A stretch of DNA of 64,000 nucleotides from Citrus sinensis (taxonomy: Eukaryota > Streptophyta > Magnoliopsida > Sapindales > Rutaceae). The DNA is taken from NCBI RefSeq assembly GCF_022201045.2, contig NC_068562.1, positions 6,988,001-7,052,000 of the forward strand. Reading direction: 5' to 3'. The notes beneath the pieces were generated by a model. That model saw only the letters and a program-made list of their open reading frames with translations, had not been told where the DNA came from and made no database searches. The first letter of the stretch is position 1, and each line of letters begins with the position of its first letter. Shown here piece after piece: positions 39,203-52,140 of the stretch. A program made the position numbers and the translations under genes.

Positions 39203-42200
39203 TCAAGCCAAAAGAACAATTTCACCACGTGAACCTGCAGTTGAAACACCAAAATCATGGAAAAAGAATCAATCAGGGTCACATTTCAAACTATGAGAAT
39301 CGACAATGTGAAATTGACGTCTAAACAAAACTACATCGTTCATAGATCTCTTTCACAAGCTGTAACATTGCATCAGTATCTTCTGCCATCTTTGAGACTC
39401 TTTCTGCCTCCTTAAATGCTTCAGCAGCCAAAAATGATTTGTTTTCAGCTTCAGCAATTCTATAGGCAGCAGTAATTGATGCTTCCTCCACAATCTCACG
39501 AGATGTCATCAATGCAGAATTCCGTGGTGGTCGTAACCTCGCATCCTTTTGTTTCGGGGTAGGAGTTTTCACTCCGATGGAGGTTTCTTTTCTAATCTTG
39601 TAACAGTTTCGGACCTACATTGAATATTGTTGAAGAATGGTATAAGACAAACATAGTTGATACAAGTCCAAACAAAATTCATCTAGGTTGGTTGTTACAT
39701 GCCAGCCTGAAAACCCATGATAACATTGTGATCTACATACATGGCTCAACAATGCTTAAATATGTCAACATTGAGAGTGTGGAATGGCATCATTTTTTTT
39801 TATCAATGCAAAATTTAATCACTTAGAATGAACCAAGGACAAGAAAACCACACCTCTACATAGGAAAAAGGAAAAAAAATAAAAGCAGAAATTCTGTCTC
39901 TCTCTCTCAGATCACAAGGAACTAAAATCTCAAAAGAATGTTTCTCAAAAAAAAAAAAATTTTAAGGAAGCATCCAGAGAATGATTCACCTTTTCAAGTT
40001 TGCCTTGTGAAACAAGTCTTCTCAACCTTGAACTCAATAATCTTCTAAAATTTGGTGGTGCCTCCTGCCTTTCCTGCAGTATGGAAGTTCAGTTATTCTT
40101 GAGTCATTTAAAGAATCGAAATTCTCTGAAATGGATTTTCTGTCTAAAAATTTCCTATATTCTGAATGTCTGATGCTGCAACTGCAAAAGAAATAAACTC
40201 CTTCAAGTTGCACATAATTAGAGATGTCCATCTGACCTCAATAAAATTGGCAATAGCACTTATGTCGGATCCATTTGCATCTTTTAAGGTTGAAATGGCT
40301 TCAAATATCATTGCATTGTACCTGATAAACAAAAAATATCATCAATTATTCCAAGAAACAGACATCACAAGAACATACATATAAAACTGCTCTCACACAT
40401 AGGAGAATGGCTTCAACAATAACTAGTTAGTAAAAAGCAATGATGAAAAAGTAGTATTAAAACCTATAAATGACGACATTATTATGCATATAATATCTAG
40501 AAGACTAGAATTACTCAGAAGGTTTTACTTTTCATCTTACCGCAAATTCATAATCATTAAAGGAAGATAACTTGTAAGATGGATAACATGAATTGTTATT
40601 TATGACAGAGAGTACAAATATAAAAGTAGTCGGGCGCACCCATACTGTCATTTGTGCCAATAAAATTGCCTTCAACCAAATATCATAATCACACCACCGA
40701 TCAGTCAGAATATTTCTAAATATTACGTGCCTTTCTTTAATATATAAAGGTTATGATAAATTGATTAAAATATGACAACAGCAAAACCAGTCACACAAAT
40801 AGACAATATATTGAAACAGATTATTCCACCCTAGTTCTTTTTCCTCCCATTGGACAATCAAAGCATATAAGTGAAAAGACTTTTGCCACAAACATTTAAT
40901 ACCGTATATGTTATTTATGTAAATGTTGAGCAGAAGGAACAGAAAAACACACTTTGGACCATTCTTCCCATCTAATGCACTGGTGGAAGTATCATTCATA
41001 ACAGCCCCGGAAGACACGTTACGAGTAAGTGAAGCAGCAGGAGCAGAGTTTGGGGTGTTGGAGAGAGGAGCAACTACAGTAGTTTTGAGTTTTGGTCCCC
41101 TTATTTTGTCTTTTGAGCCTTGTTGAGCATTACTAACACTCAAATTTCGCCATTTGTCCTGCAAATATGAGCAAGGATGAGACAAGTAAATAACAAGGAG
41201 ATTGACTGAAGTTGTGACAAAGAAACCATAATACAATGGAGTGTAGTGTTGGTAATCAATTTAATCAAAGCTTTACTGCACAAGAACTTAACCAACAAAA
41301 GTAGCAATCGAACTTCACGGAGATACCAGCAACTAATAAGCATCCAGAACATCCATAAGAAAGCATACACTAACATCTTCACAGCACAGTAAGGTTTCTC
41401 AATCTCATTTTTGTGGGCTATTGTTCTCATTCATCACATTTGTGCTTCATATACATCACATGCATATTCCAATAATTATGATACAGCACATTCACAGATT
41501 CACGCCCTTCTTCTACGCAAGTTGAGTTTCCAACGAAAAACACCAGAGTCATTTATCTGAAACTAAGAAAGGAAGGCAATAGTTCACAACACCATAATAA
41601 AGAGAATGTCACCAAATGGCAACCAGCTTCTACATAATCAGAAGCAGAAGCTTCTGTATTCTGCATCATGATGCCAGGAACATCGTCAGCACAAAATTTC
41701 ATCACAATGCAGTACGTAGTAGACATCAACCACACATGTCCCATATACAACCCAGAATGCAATGAAAACTACCATGAGAACACCCGCAATGCATAAAGGC
41801 AATCATTTTTTTGCCATAATTTCCCCATTAATTCAAGTCAGGAAAACAACACCTACCCATTAGCAGGCCAGACCTTTGCAACACCTTAAAAAAAAAAAAA
41901 AAACACTTTTACAACAATTACGCAATAAAACCAAAATTAGACCAAAACACAATTTAACTCTCACCAAAGCTAACGAGTCTTATAATTCTACAAGTAAATT
42001 AGAACTAATTTCACCAAATGAAAAAAAGAGAGTGGCAAAAAATGGTAAATAGGTAGCAACCTTGAGGTCAATATTGGAACGCTGGGTGAGGGAAGGGGCA
42101 AACTGGGGATCTCTCAAAATGTTCTTCCACTTCCCTGGGCCGTGCTTTGCCACTCCGGCTAACAGCGCCTCCTCCTCTTCCGCTGTCCACTTTTGCTTCT

Positions 42201-42210
42201 GATTTCCCAT
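39203..42210 (-). CDS. TRB4: TRB4-like telomere repeat-binding factor (single MYB plus H1/H5)
   Basis: Six exons on the minus strand: 42210-42061, 41158-40953, 40321-40237, 40073-39990, 39614-39335 and 39234-39203, giving 278 residues. The N-terminal single MYB repeat reads [20 protein letters not shown], then [14 protein letters not shown] and [10 protein letters not shown]. The linker is followed by an H1/H5 globular domain ([37 protein letters not shown]). Near the C-terminus is a helical, probably coiled-coil segment ([20 protein letters not shown]). The family binds telobox and telomeric repeats, forms homo- and hetero-oligomers and helps recruit Polycomb and histone-modifying complexes in the nucleus. 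The last short exon was added because a donor inside CGAT/GTAG and an acceptor TGCAG give the ending [10 protein letters not shown], like the family C-terminus. Reading through instead stops at 39321. Confidence 0.9.
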
Positions 42211-43416
42211 TTTGCCCCTCGACTCTCAACGTATCTCGCGCCCTCTGTTAGAGAACTCGATCTCTGCGTTTCTCTTGCCTCGGCGAAAGGGACAGACAAC
42301 GGCTCTGTGTTGACTGTCTCCTGTCGTATTGCGTTGTATTATCGTGTCGTTTTAACAGACGAGGCTGTTTGAAAAATAAAACTTGTGTTAGAAAAAAAAC
42401 AAATTATTTTCATTTACTGAAGAGAATATCCCCTTAAAAAAAAGCTTAAAAAGAATATTGTGAAATTTTTGTTGAATATTAATTCCGTTTAATTATATAA
42501 TACTAATTGAAATCACATTAATTTAAATAAGAGAAAAAAAAAACTCCAACCTAATAATTTATTCTTTATTATATTTAATTATAAGTTCTGGATGCTAATT
42601 ATTCCGTTTAAATATAAGTTTTGGATGCTAATTTTTTATGTTGTGACGATTGTAGGGCAAAAAATTTAATTAATTATTAGAATTTGTTATCAAGAATTAA
42701 CAAAAAATACTCTCAACAAAAATCTTAAAAGGATATGACACATTATATCTTTATTTAATGAAGTTAAAAAAATAAAGATTTAAATGATAAACTCTTAGTA
42801 ATAAACTATTATAAAAAAAAAAGAAAATTAACATAATAACGAATGGTAAATAATAATGATAATTCTAATTACATAAAACTTGATTTAATCATTAATGTAA
42901 AACGAAAAAGAAATACCTTTTTTTTGGAAAAATAATAAAAATGAAATACTTAAATTCGGTTGAAATATATTGATATAAAGTCAGCCGTTGGGGGCGCTCG
43001 CCAGGCGGCAAACAAAGAGAGCCCAATCATCATCATCCACCCAGCTTGCTGAATTAATCAATCCTCACCATCCATTTCACTGCGGACCCACTGTTCAGCA
43101 GCCATATTCATTTCAACTCTGTACACAATTGCAACCGATTATACCTCTCCTCATGCCACTAACTCGGCAGACAAAAATAATATTAAAAAAAAATGACAAA
43201 TAAATATTAAAAAGAACAAAATTCCTGGGATCAAAGTCCGAACCCTAATAAATTTCACGTTTTTAACCAAACTAAATCAGACCCTCTTTGATTCCTACTC
43301 TGTTCGTTCATCTCTCACTAAAAAAGCAATTTAAAAAAAAAAAAACTATTTTTCTTGCTGAATTTTCATTGCTCTTTTTCTGTTGATTTTTTTAGTGGTT
43401 TTTGGAAATATTAGTC
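42211..43416. other. Shared upstream region of TRB4-like (-) and PDC-E2 (+)
   Basis: The two genes are divergently transcribed from this 1.2-kb region. It is mostly A/T-rich. A more GC-rich island at about 42980-43150 and the leader near 43230-43416 belong to the E2 side. No further gene is visible. Confidence 0.5.
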
Positions 43417-43491
43417 ATGGCGTATGCATCTCACATCATCAATCACTCTAAAAAGGTAAAATCTTTTCGATTTTCAGTCTCCTTAGTTTTG

Positions 43492-43555
<64 letters not shown>

Positions 43556-46500
43556 TAATTTTATGCGAATTTAGACTCTCAAAATCTCAACTTTGAAGTA
43601 AATTCACTAATGCCGAAGTTTTATTATTATTATTGTTGTTGTTGTTGTTTTCAGCGCAAATTCAGTATGTATGTGTGTGCATTAAATTCATGTTGTGGAC
43701 AATTCAGTTTCGATTGTGACATCGGTTATTTAAGTTTTTTGCATTGATGATGCTTAAATTGGATGTGTATTTCGACTTGGTGATGTAATTTAATGAATTA
43801 ATTTTGGGTTTAGTTGGTGGTTTTGTTTTCTGGTTGTTTGAGTTTTGATTGTTAGCTTCAGTGTTGTCCTTCACCTTTGGTTGTTTATCCATGTCAAATG
43901 TGCATTTTAGCATTAATAAATCACTTTTATAGGCTTATTGGGTTAAGGGGTTGCCAATAATGTGCCCTTACTGTGTCAAGTCTCGTCACTTTAGTTTTAG
44001 AATCACAGGCAAACGAATTCGGTTTTGATGTTGTTTTAGTGATAATGACTTGTTATTTATGGTATCAGCTGAAACATGAACACAATCAATCTAACTTTGT
44101 TTTTATTTACTGTTTTCGTTGTTCCCTTTATTTTTTATTTCTCTTTAAATTCTCTTTCAGTAATTTCACTCTATGGAGTTCTATTTATTTATTTTTCTGA
44201 TTTTCGTTTTTGCAGTTGAAGAATGTTTCAAATTTGCTGTGGCATGAGAATGCTGTTTTGGTTCGTTGGTTTTCAAATGATGCTGTTAGTAGCAGGGATG
44301 GTACGCAGATGGTCTTTATTATTCAGGGTTGCTTTTGTTTTTGCAGCTTGTGTTACTATTTTGTGCATGCATTATGCTTTATCTAAGATTTAATCCTCTC
44401 CATGAGTTTAGTCTTAATAGCTAAATTTAGATGAATGATGCTCTTAATTAATTAGAGTTACTATTTTCCAGATCTTCTAAAGATTCATCGCCATGTATAT
44501 GTGCCTGTGGAGAGTGAAAGAGTCATTAATTCATCCGCCATTAGCTCTGTAAGTGCCAGCCATCTTTTCTTTCAGAAATGGAGCCATAAATAATGATAGT
44601 GATTAGAGCCCTTACATTGCCTTTTGTTTTTTCTCCTTGCTTCTGCTATGACACTTACCATTAGTTTTTCGGATAATAAATTGAACTTAGTCGCAGAATA
44701 TTAACTCTTTCAATTATGTTGTCTAGGTATCATCAGTAGGTGTATTTAAGAAAAAATTTTGTAGTGTGGCAAGAAAAGCCGGAAGTCCCATTGCTGGATC
44801 TTTCCTCAACAGAGGATTTGCATGGTACTTTGACCAATATTTTTTTCCCTTTTCTCACTCGTCCTCCAGTTTCTTCTTCATACTTATAAGTCAACGCTTT
44901 CTGGATGATTTTCTTGTGCCTGACATTTTCATTATCCATTATCAGTTCAAAAGTACACTTGAAGAGAGGATTTTCGTCAGATTCAGGTATACTTTGCTTC
45001 TTTTCCTAAAATATTCTTTGTAAATGTTTTTAAGCTTATTTATAACTTTGTTTATGAAATAGAAATTAATTCATATTTATAACTTTCAAAGGTGATTTCA
45101 TTTTTCTGACATTTCCTGTTTCTAATTACTAAATTATATTTATGTGCAATGTACTCTTTGCCATCATATTATATAGGTTGAATCATATTATCGCTGAAAA
45201 TGATCAATTTATATCTTCTTTCTGGTTCTAATTTACCTACATCTTTCCCCTTTTGAGCAGTGCAATGAGACATGATCCAACGTGCATTCTTTTGTTCATT
45301 TTTGAAAATGGCATTAGATGTTTGTGTCAAAATCACAGCGGCTTCACTGTTTATCTTGTTGCCATCTACACTTATCTTTCTCATTGCTAGAGTTTTCCTT
45401 TTTCATTTTAGATTCAAGTTGGTTGATCACATTTTGTATTTGCTGTCTTACTTATTCAACTTACTAACAAATCTTGGCAATTATCTTCCAGGTCTTCCTC
45501 CACACCAGGAGATTGGAATGCCCTCCCTTTCACCCACAATGCAAGAGGCATGTATCTTGTCTTTAAGCTACAACAAATATATGACATGCTCATTTTTTGT
45601 TTCCTGTTAGGTGATTCTTTTCTGCAATGCAGGGTAATATTGCTCGGTGGTTGAAGAAAGAGGGCGACAAGGTGTCTCCCGGTGAAGTACTCTGTGAAGT
45701 TGAAACTGTAGGTTTCTCATTCTGATTATTAGTTGAATTTCAGCCCCTGGTTTGTCACTCTCTGGTTTTGCATTGCCCGTCGGGGAAATTTGACATTTTC
45801 CTCTTGTTTGATACCAACAGGATAAAGCAACTGTTGAGATGGAATGTATGGAGGAAGGTTATCTTGCCAAGATAGTAAAAGGAGATGGGTCAAAAGAAAT
45901 TAAAGTTGGTGAGGTATTGATTTTGTCTGGAAGATGCTTTTTTGCATGTATATGTCCAAACTTCTTTGCCTTTGAGCGAGTGCTTTGACCATGGAAATAT
46001 TATCGAGTTTGTTATCTCATATAGGTTATTGCTATCACTGTTGAAGAAGAGGAAGATATTCCGAAGTTTAAAGATTACAGTCCTTCAGTGTCTGATGCTG
46101 GTGCTGCTCCAGCTAAAGAGCCTTCTCCTCCTCCCCCTCCAAAACAGGAAGAGGTTGAAAAACCAATCAGTACATCAGAGCCAAAGGCCTCTAAACCCAG
46201 TGCAGCTTCTCCTGAAGATCGCCTTTTTGCTAGTCCTGTTGCTAGGAATTTGGCTGAAGAACATAATGTTAGTCATGTTTAGTACCACATTTAAAATATT
46301 TTAGGTCAGTAATAGGAGGTGGTATTGATGTGAAATCATTTCTAGCTAACATGTGTTGTTTCACCCTTTTTTTGGGTTTAATTTTAGGTTTCCCTCTCCA
46401 TCATCAAGGGAACAGGTCCCAATGGACTCATTGTGAAGGCTGATATTGAAGATTACTTGGGTATCAAATTTAGAAAGTTTTTCCCCCCCTTTGAATTTGA

Positions 46501-48284
46501 TAATAAGCTTAAATTAAACAATATATATAACGTATGGAATTGAGTTGATTGCTAAAGAGTTTCCTATGATGTAGCTTCTCGTGGGAAAGAAGTTCCAGCC
46601 AAAGCTCCTAAGGGTAAGGACGTTGTGGCCCCAGCTTTGGACTATGTTGACATCCCTCATTCTCAAATAAGAAAGGTACACTTTCTTATACAAAAAAAAT
46701 AAAAAATAAATGAATAAATAAAATAACCATTTATCAAAATCTAGCTAAAGCTAATGTATGTATAATTTTGATAGATCACTGCTTCACGCTTGTTGTTCTC
46801 AAAGCAAACAATCCCACATTATTATTTAACAGTCGATATATGTGTTGACAATCTCATGGGGTAAGTATTTGTTTCAAACATCGCTGAAATATATCCATTA
46901 TTGACATTGCATATTTTATGACTGTTTAACTCTGGTCTCCAGTTTGCGAAACCAACTCAATTCCATACAAGAGGCTTCGGCTGGAAAGCGGATATCTGTT
47001 AATGATCTGGTGATTAAGGTATACAGTTTTCCCTGTACACAGCTAACCATTGCTATGGATTCAATAAGTTCTTGCCAATAACCGTAGCTGCTGAATAGAA
47101 ATATTAAACTAAACTCCCATACAAAATGAGCATCTAAAAAAGGGTGTTAGCATATGGATCATATATTATTTCATGGTTAAATAACTTATGGCTTGATCTT
47201 TGGAAATTTACAAGGCTTGTGTCACCAGAATAATGATCTGCATTTACATCTCAGATTTAATATATTTATTATATTGGTTTAGAGTTCCCCATATGGAGCT
47301 TTAATTTTTATATATTGCAGGCTGCAGCCTTGGCTCTGCGAAAAGTGCCTCGGTGCAATAGTTCATGGGCTGATGAATATATCCGACAGTAAGTAAACTG
47401 CACTAGAAACTGTTGTCAACTCATTGTAATGATTAGAGAAATGACATTTCTCTTGTGACTACTAATCCAGATTTAAGAATGTGAATATTAATGTAGCAGT
47501 GCAGACAGAAAACGGTCTTTATGTCCCAGTTATAAGGGTGAGCAGTTATTCTTTTGTTGAACAATTTCCTGTATCAGTTACATTGAAATTTCCATTGACA
47601 AGAATTTACATGATACAAATTTTAGGATGCTGACAAGAAAGGCTTATCCACAATTGCTGAAGAGGTCAGACAGTTGGCCCAGAAAGCCAAAGACAACAGC
47701 TTGAAACCACAAGATTATGAGGTCAAAATTGCATGTTTTATGTTAATGATTGTCATCTGAAGCATACGATTATCTCATGTTTTCTGTGGAATCTGAATAC
47801 TGGGTTTTCCTCTTTGCAGGGAGGCACATTCACAGTTACCAATTTGGGAGGACCCTTCGGCATCAAGCAATTCTGTGCCATTATCAATCCTCCTCAATCT
47901 GGCATTCTTGCAGTTGGATCTGGTAAAGATCAGCTCTAAATTTCACATTCAGAAGATCAAATTGATTGTTCTCTGATTTGTTAAAATAATTTTGGTCTCA
48001 ATTTACTTATTCTTGAGCAGCTGAGAAAAGGGTTATCCCTGGCTTGGGTCCAGATCAGTATAAATTTTCTTCCTTCATGTCAGTAACATTAAGTTGTGAT
48101 CATCGCGTAATAGATGGTATGTACTCCATAATCCCAATAATCTTCTGGGTTATCAATTTAGTCTGGTGAAGCTTTAATCAATCCATGTGACCATGATGAT
48201 TCTGCTTATACAGGTGCGATTGGTGCTGAATGGTTGAAAGCATTCAAAGGATACATTGAGAATCCGGAGTCCATGTTGCTATAA
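43417..48284 (+). CDS. Dihydrolipoyllysine acetyltransferase, E2 of mitochondrial pyruvate dehydrogenase complex
   Basis: Nineteen exons fit: 43417-43455, 44216-44300, 44472-44548, 44727-44824, 44946-44986, 45492-45547, 45633-45707, 45821-45913, 46025-46267, 46388-46460, 46575-46675, 46775-46860, 46943-47018, 47321-47388, 47471-47537, 47626-47721, 47820-47922, 48021-48116 and 48214-48284. They encode 547 residues. The start [20 protein letters not shown] is a mitochondrial presequence shared with Arabidopsis E2 proteins. One lipoyl domain follows (GMPSLSPTM; lipoyl lysine in ETDKATVE), then a Pro-rich hinge, a subunit-binding domain ([15 protein letters not shown]) and the catalytic domain with SCDHRVIDG. 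It forms the core of the complex and moves the acetyl group to CoA in the matrix. The 41-nt exon 44946-44986 was chosen because it restores the frame and gives FSSDSGLPPHQE. The intron after 45547 starts with GC. Confidence 0.95.
43497..43548. repeat. (AT)n microsatellite in E2 intron 1
   Basis: About 26 AT dinucleotides in the first intron, a likely polymorphic site; a TTA/TTG triplet run follows at about 43621-43650. Confidence 0.9.
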
Positions 48285-50667
48285 GCCAAACTTGTCTTTT
48301 TCTAAGTTGAGAAGCTCTTTCCTAGCTGTATCAGTTTAGATGGGGGCTTCAGTTCAACCCCTTCCACCTGGGATCAGATTGGCATGGTTGTGTCACTGAG
48401 CACATCTTGATTTTGTTTTTCAATTGGTAAACACTTTTAAGCAAAAATTTTGGAATAAAAGCAGGGGATCGAGGCACGAAACCAATCCTTAAACTCATAC
48501 TCATCCTTGATAGGGTGTTCAACAAGGTGTTCTGCTATCGCCGTTTCCTTAATGGATTTTTGGGTTACATACGTGATGAACATGATTTTAGTAGAGTGTA
48601 ATCGCCTCTTTCATGCGGGTAATAATTTGATTTATATATAATTTTTGGATTTTCCAATTACCAGTGTTGTGTGAAACAACACTTATATTAATTTGATAAA
48701 CCTGTATTCTTGTTTTGGGGTATCCAATTGCCGTTGTGTTACCATTTGGACATAGCAATTCCTTGAATAAATAGAGAAAAGAATCAGATGATTGATTTGA
48801 TGCTTGTTCTGACCTTGGTTTCTTGAACCCTTCTTGTTATGCCCACTGATTGACCAGATGAGGCCACGAACACAATACTCCACATTTCATGTATAATCAA
48901 TTTATGGGTGGAACTTGCACAAAATTACTTAAGTAATTCAATTAAGTGACTCAAGTTTACATCAAGATTCATAGCAAACTTTGCGAGTCAAGTATTCATG
49001 AAGATTCACCCAGCAAACTTTCCTTTTCACCCATTGGAGTATTGTTTTGTCACAACCTTTTTACATGGGTTTTGCATCACTGCCTCCTTACATACGGAAC
49101 TGCTTTTACCTTGATGCAGGCATCCATTGGCCACTGTCGCAAATGACAACTGATAATAAGAATATTAAACGTGATAGGCTCTTGCCAGCGATCTTGTGGT
49201 GATCCATCAAAAACTGAGCTGCGTTGTGCATCACACTCTCCAAATCACTAAAGAAAGCTTCAAAGCAGTATCAAAAATAAATGATATCTTCTAAAAAGAA
49301 ATATGAAACTGACAGATCCTCTGTTAAGAAAGAATCCCTCGTTTTGTTAAAAAAAAAAAAAAAAAACAGGAACTCCAATGTATTAAAAGACAAATACACT
49401 ACACTAAAGTGTATATTTTTCTGATCTTTTAATTTAGTCCACAATTTGTTAAACCCTCATTGTAAAATTACTCTGGAAACAATAATCATAAATAAAACAT
49501 AATAACCAAATGCCAGCTGAAGGCCAATGATATTTTATTTCAATTTTAATTAAATTCCAATACTGTTGAACTTTGAAATTAGAGAGATAGCACAAGCAAC
49601 CCAAATTAAAAACCTTCAAGTCTCAGAAGTAAGCCCAGGGCTAGCAAAGTGCACATGAAAATCCAAGTAAACATACAATGTAAGAAAAACATGAGACCAT
49701 CCATTAGTTCAATCACCTCTACTACTTTGTGCAACAAAATACATCAGGGGATGATAAGCAAAGTAAACAGAGAATTTTCAATAAACAGAGAAGGCATCAA
49801 GGTATTACATATAGTATCATAACTATAAATCGTGAACGACAATAACACAAACAACCCAATTTAATCCATATACATAGGAAAAATCCAAACCTTATCCCAC
49901 GCAAATCAACCACTAGTTTTAGGATCAGATCATATTAGAAACATTTAACTATTACATATTTACTGAACATAAAAAATACAACATATACTGCACCAAAAAC
50001 AGATCCACGGATACCCCACTGATACCAAAGTCAGAATGCCACTGCTATTTTAAGCACAAAACATTCCTTTGATTACATACTTTGACATAACCTGCTCGGC
50101 CATTTGTTTGAACAAGTACATGGATGATTTTCCTCACAGCTTTAGTATCATAAGAACAAATCCAAGGAACTCGCCAGTTATGCCACAGAAGCACCACAGC
50201 GCTCACTACTGAATATCTCAGACATTTCACATTTGACGTCAGTTTATATCTCCATATTTGACCAAATTATGACAATAGCTCAATATCTAAACACATGACC
50301 CTGAAAACTGACTGATCATAAATCAATCAATTAAACCACAACAGCTTCTGTTTAAGAGAATTTCATCCTATTGACAAACAAAACATAAAATTTAATTTCA
50401 AAGCATCAACTAATCAACAAAAATCACAACATAAAGAATATTAGATCGCATACCGATCATTAAATTTTCCATTGTCATCAAAAGGCATACAAGTGTCATT
50501 GCAGAATCACATTACTTATTACACCATGCAGTAACAATATATCTATCCAATTAATAGATATCACAATTCAAGTAATAAATTTTGATTCCAATATTTCGAT
50601 AAAAAAGACGCTTGTTTTTTTTCATGACTCTACGCTATCAAAATTGAAACTTTGACACAAATCTCTC
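48285..50667. other. Intergenic between E2 and TIM23, convergent ends
   Basis: The 3' untranslated regions of E2 (left, +) and TIM23 (right, -) face each other here. No coding exon was recognised. An A homopolymer of about 18 lies near 49350. Confidence 0.5.
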
Positions 50668-51231
50668 TCAAATAGGCACATATCTTTTCACAGCCTGTTT
50701 TGCCGCAACAGCCGCACCTGCCGCCAATCCACCAATCGCCCCTGCAACAGCCGCCGACCTTATTCCTCTCGCGGCCCGACACACCGCCCCAGTGCCCAGC
50801 CCCGCCGCCACGCTGCTCCAGACATCATCCCGATCCGTAGCCGCCACAACCCCACTCTCCATCCCCGCGTAAATCAACCCAATCACGCCGACCCGGTTCC
50901 CCCACGATCGACCCGAATGTCCCGACGAGTTCAAAACCCTATTGATTTTCAACTTAAGGGTATCCCCTTTCTCCATGGACTTGAATGCAGAGAACAGGCC
51001 GATGGCGGCGCCGGATACGGAGCCGGCTAGGTAGGCCGTGCCGGTGTAAAAGGTGAGATTTTCGCCCCAGGATCGCCGCTGGTGGATGGATTCTTCGGAG
51101 AAGAGGAACTCGGGGTTGGTTGGGAGCTTGTAGAGATTCTGGGCTGGTAGGTTCAGCTCGGCGTACGGGTTGTAGAGACGGGTTTCCGGGTCGCGCTCGT
51201 GGTCGGATCCGACGGGCGTGTGGCGTGACAT
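50668..51231 (-). CDS. TIM23: Mitochondrial import inner membrane translocase subunit TIM23
   Basis: An intronless minus-strand frame of 187 residues, the usual plant TIM23 length. The N-terminal intermembrane-space part includes [20 protein letters not shown]. It is followed by the Tim17/Tim23/Tim22 four-helix membrane domain: [19 protein letters not shown], then [37 protein letters not shown] and [23 protein letters not shown]23 forms the channel of the presequence translocase with TIM17 and passes preproteins into the matrix with the PAM motor. The coding region is clearly more GC-rich than its surroundings. A GA microsatellite lies in its leader. Start chosen as the first ATG ([14 protein letters not shown]), giving the expected length. 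Confidence 0.95.
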   Translation of the reverse strand: MSRHTPVGSDHERDPETRLYNPYAELNLPAQNLYKLPTNPEFLFSEESIHQRRSWGENLTFYTGTAYLAGSVSGAAIGLFSAFKSMEKGDTLKLKINRVLNSSGHSGRSWGNRVGVIGLIYAGMESGVVAATDRDDVWSSVAAGLGTGAVCRAARGIRSAAVAGAIGGLAAGAAVAAKQAVKRYVPI

Positions 51232-51289
51232 TCCTTTCCGAAAACTTTTTTTTCCTTTTTTTTTTTTTCTTCAAGGGTTAGGGCTTGCG

Positions 51290-51311
51290 AGAGAGAGAGA
51301 GAGAGAGAGAG
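51290..51311. repeat. (GA)n microsatellite in the TIM23 5' leader
   Basis: About ten GA dinucleotides (CT on the transcribed strand) just upstream of TIM23. Confidence 0.8.
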
Positions 51312-51765
51312 ACTTCGGCTAGCGTTGAGTTTGGAAGAGAAAAAGAGGGGGGAGATTCAGGATTTTTAATGAGAAAACGAATATGCCGTGGAAAAGAAAA
51401 GTGCAAATTGTTGTTCTAGCTTTTTCGAGACACCGTCACGACTCATGGGATTTGGGAGCTGTGCTGTGGTTTCTTTTTTAACTAATTAAAAATAGTACTT
51501 CTTCTTTTCGGTAATTTTTTCATGCCCCAAATAAATTGACATATAACATCGCGCCCCCCAAAAGAAAACACATGTTGCAATTCCGTTAATTTTTTTAGTT
51601 ATCATTAACGGCACTACTTGAATTTTGGTTACATACCAGAAATGCCTCTTATTTTGATGCGAAAAAAAAGAATAAATGACGTAATAAAAAGTCCAATTCA
51701 GCAATTGATATTTATGTAAAAAACCCTCAACTAAAGATAATTACACAATAGTCACCGTCTACTAA
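51312..51765. other. TIM23 promoter region
   Basis: Upstream of the minus-strand TIM23 gene; no other feature until the Tourist-like MITE at 51766. Confidence 0.4.
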
Positions 51766-52140
51766 GAGCATCACCAAAAAAACTCTTCAAATAAAATTTC
51801 ATTACTTATTTGAAGAGCCACATCAACATTTAAAACTCTAAAAGACACTTTAATTAAGATTCTTCAAATAAGAAATGATATTCTCTCTTCAAATTTGGAG
51901 AGTTATTTTCTCACTCTTCAATTTATATTTTATTACTTTTTATTAAATAAATAGAGAGAGGTGCTTTAATTACTATTGATTTTTTCATTAAAAAAATAGT
52001 TATTTAATTAAAATAATATTAACTCGTTTCTATTTGAAAAGTCTTTTAGAGAACAATATATTTTTTCACTCTTCTATTTGCCACATAGGTAAATAAATAA
52101 ATATTTGAAGAGTAAAATTTATAGTCTTTTGGAGATGCTC
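51766..52140. mobile_element. Tourist-like MITE, 375 bp, TAA duplication
   Basis: The left end GAGCATCACCAAAA and the right end read inward GAGCATCTCCAAAA are inverted repeats with one mismatch. TAA flanks both ends (51763-51765 and 52141-52143). Inside, CTCTTCAAATA / TATTTGAAGAG words occur in both orientations. It is non-coding and small. The GAGCATC-CCAA terminus is, from memory, a common plant MITE end. Confidence 0.75.

Noticed and set aside
45261-45319. Candidate exon CAMRHDPTC... in the E2 gene
   Set aside because: It can keep the frame only with a poor donor; the 41-nt exon at 44946-44986 has good sites and gives the family-like FSSDSGLPPHQE.
50954-51274. 106-codon minus-strand frame rich in Arg and Pro
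   Set aside because: An alternative frame of GC-rich TIM23 coding sequence.
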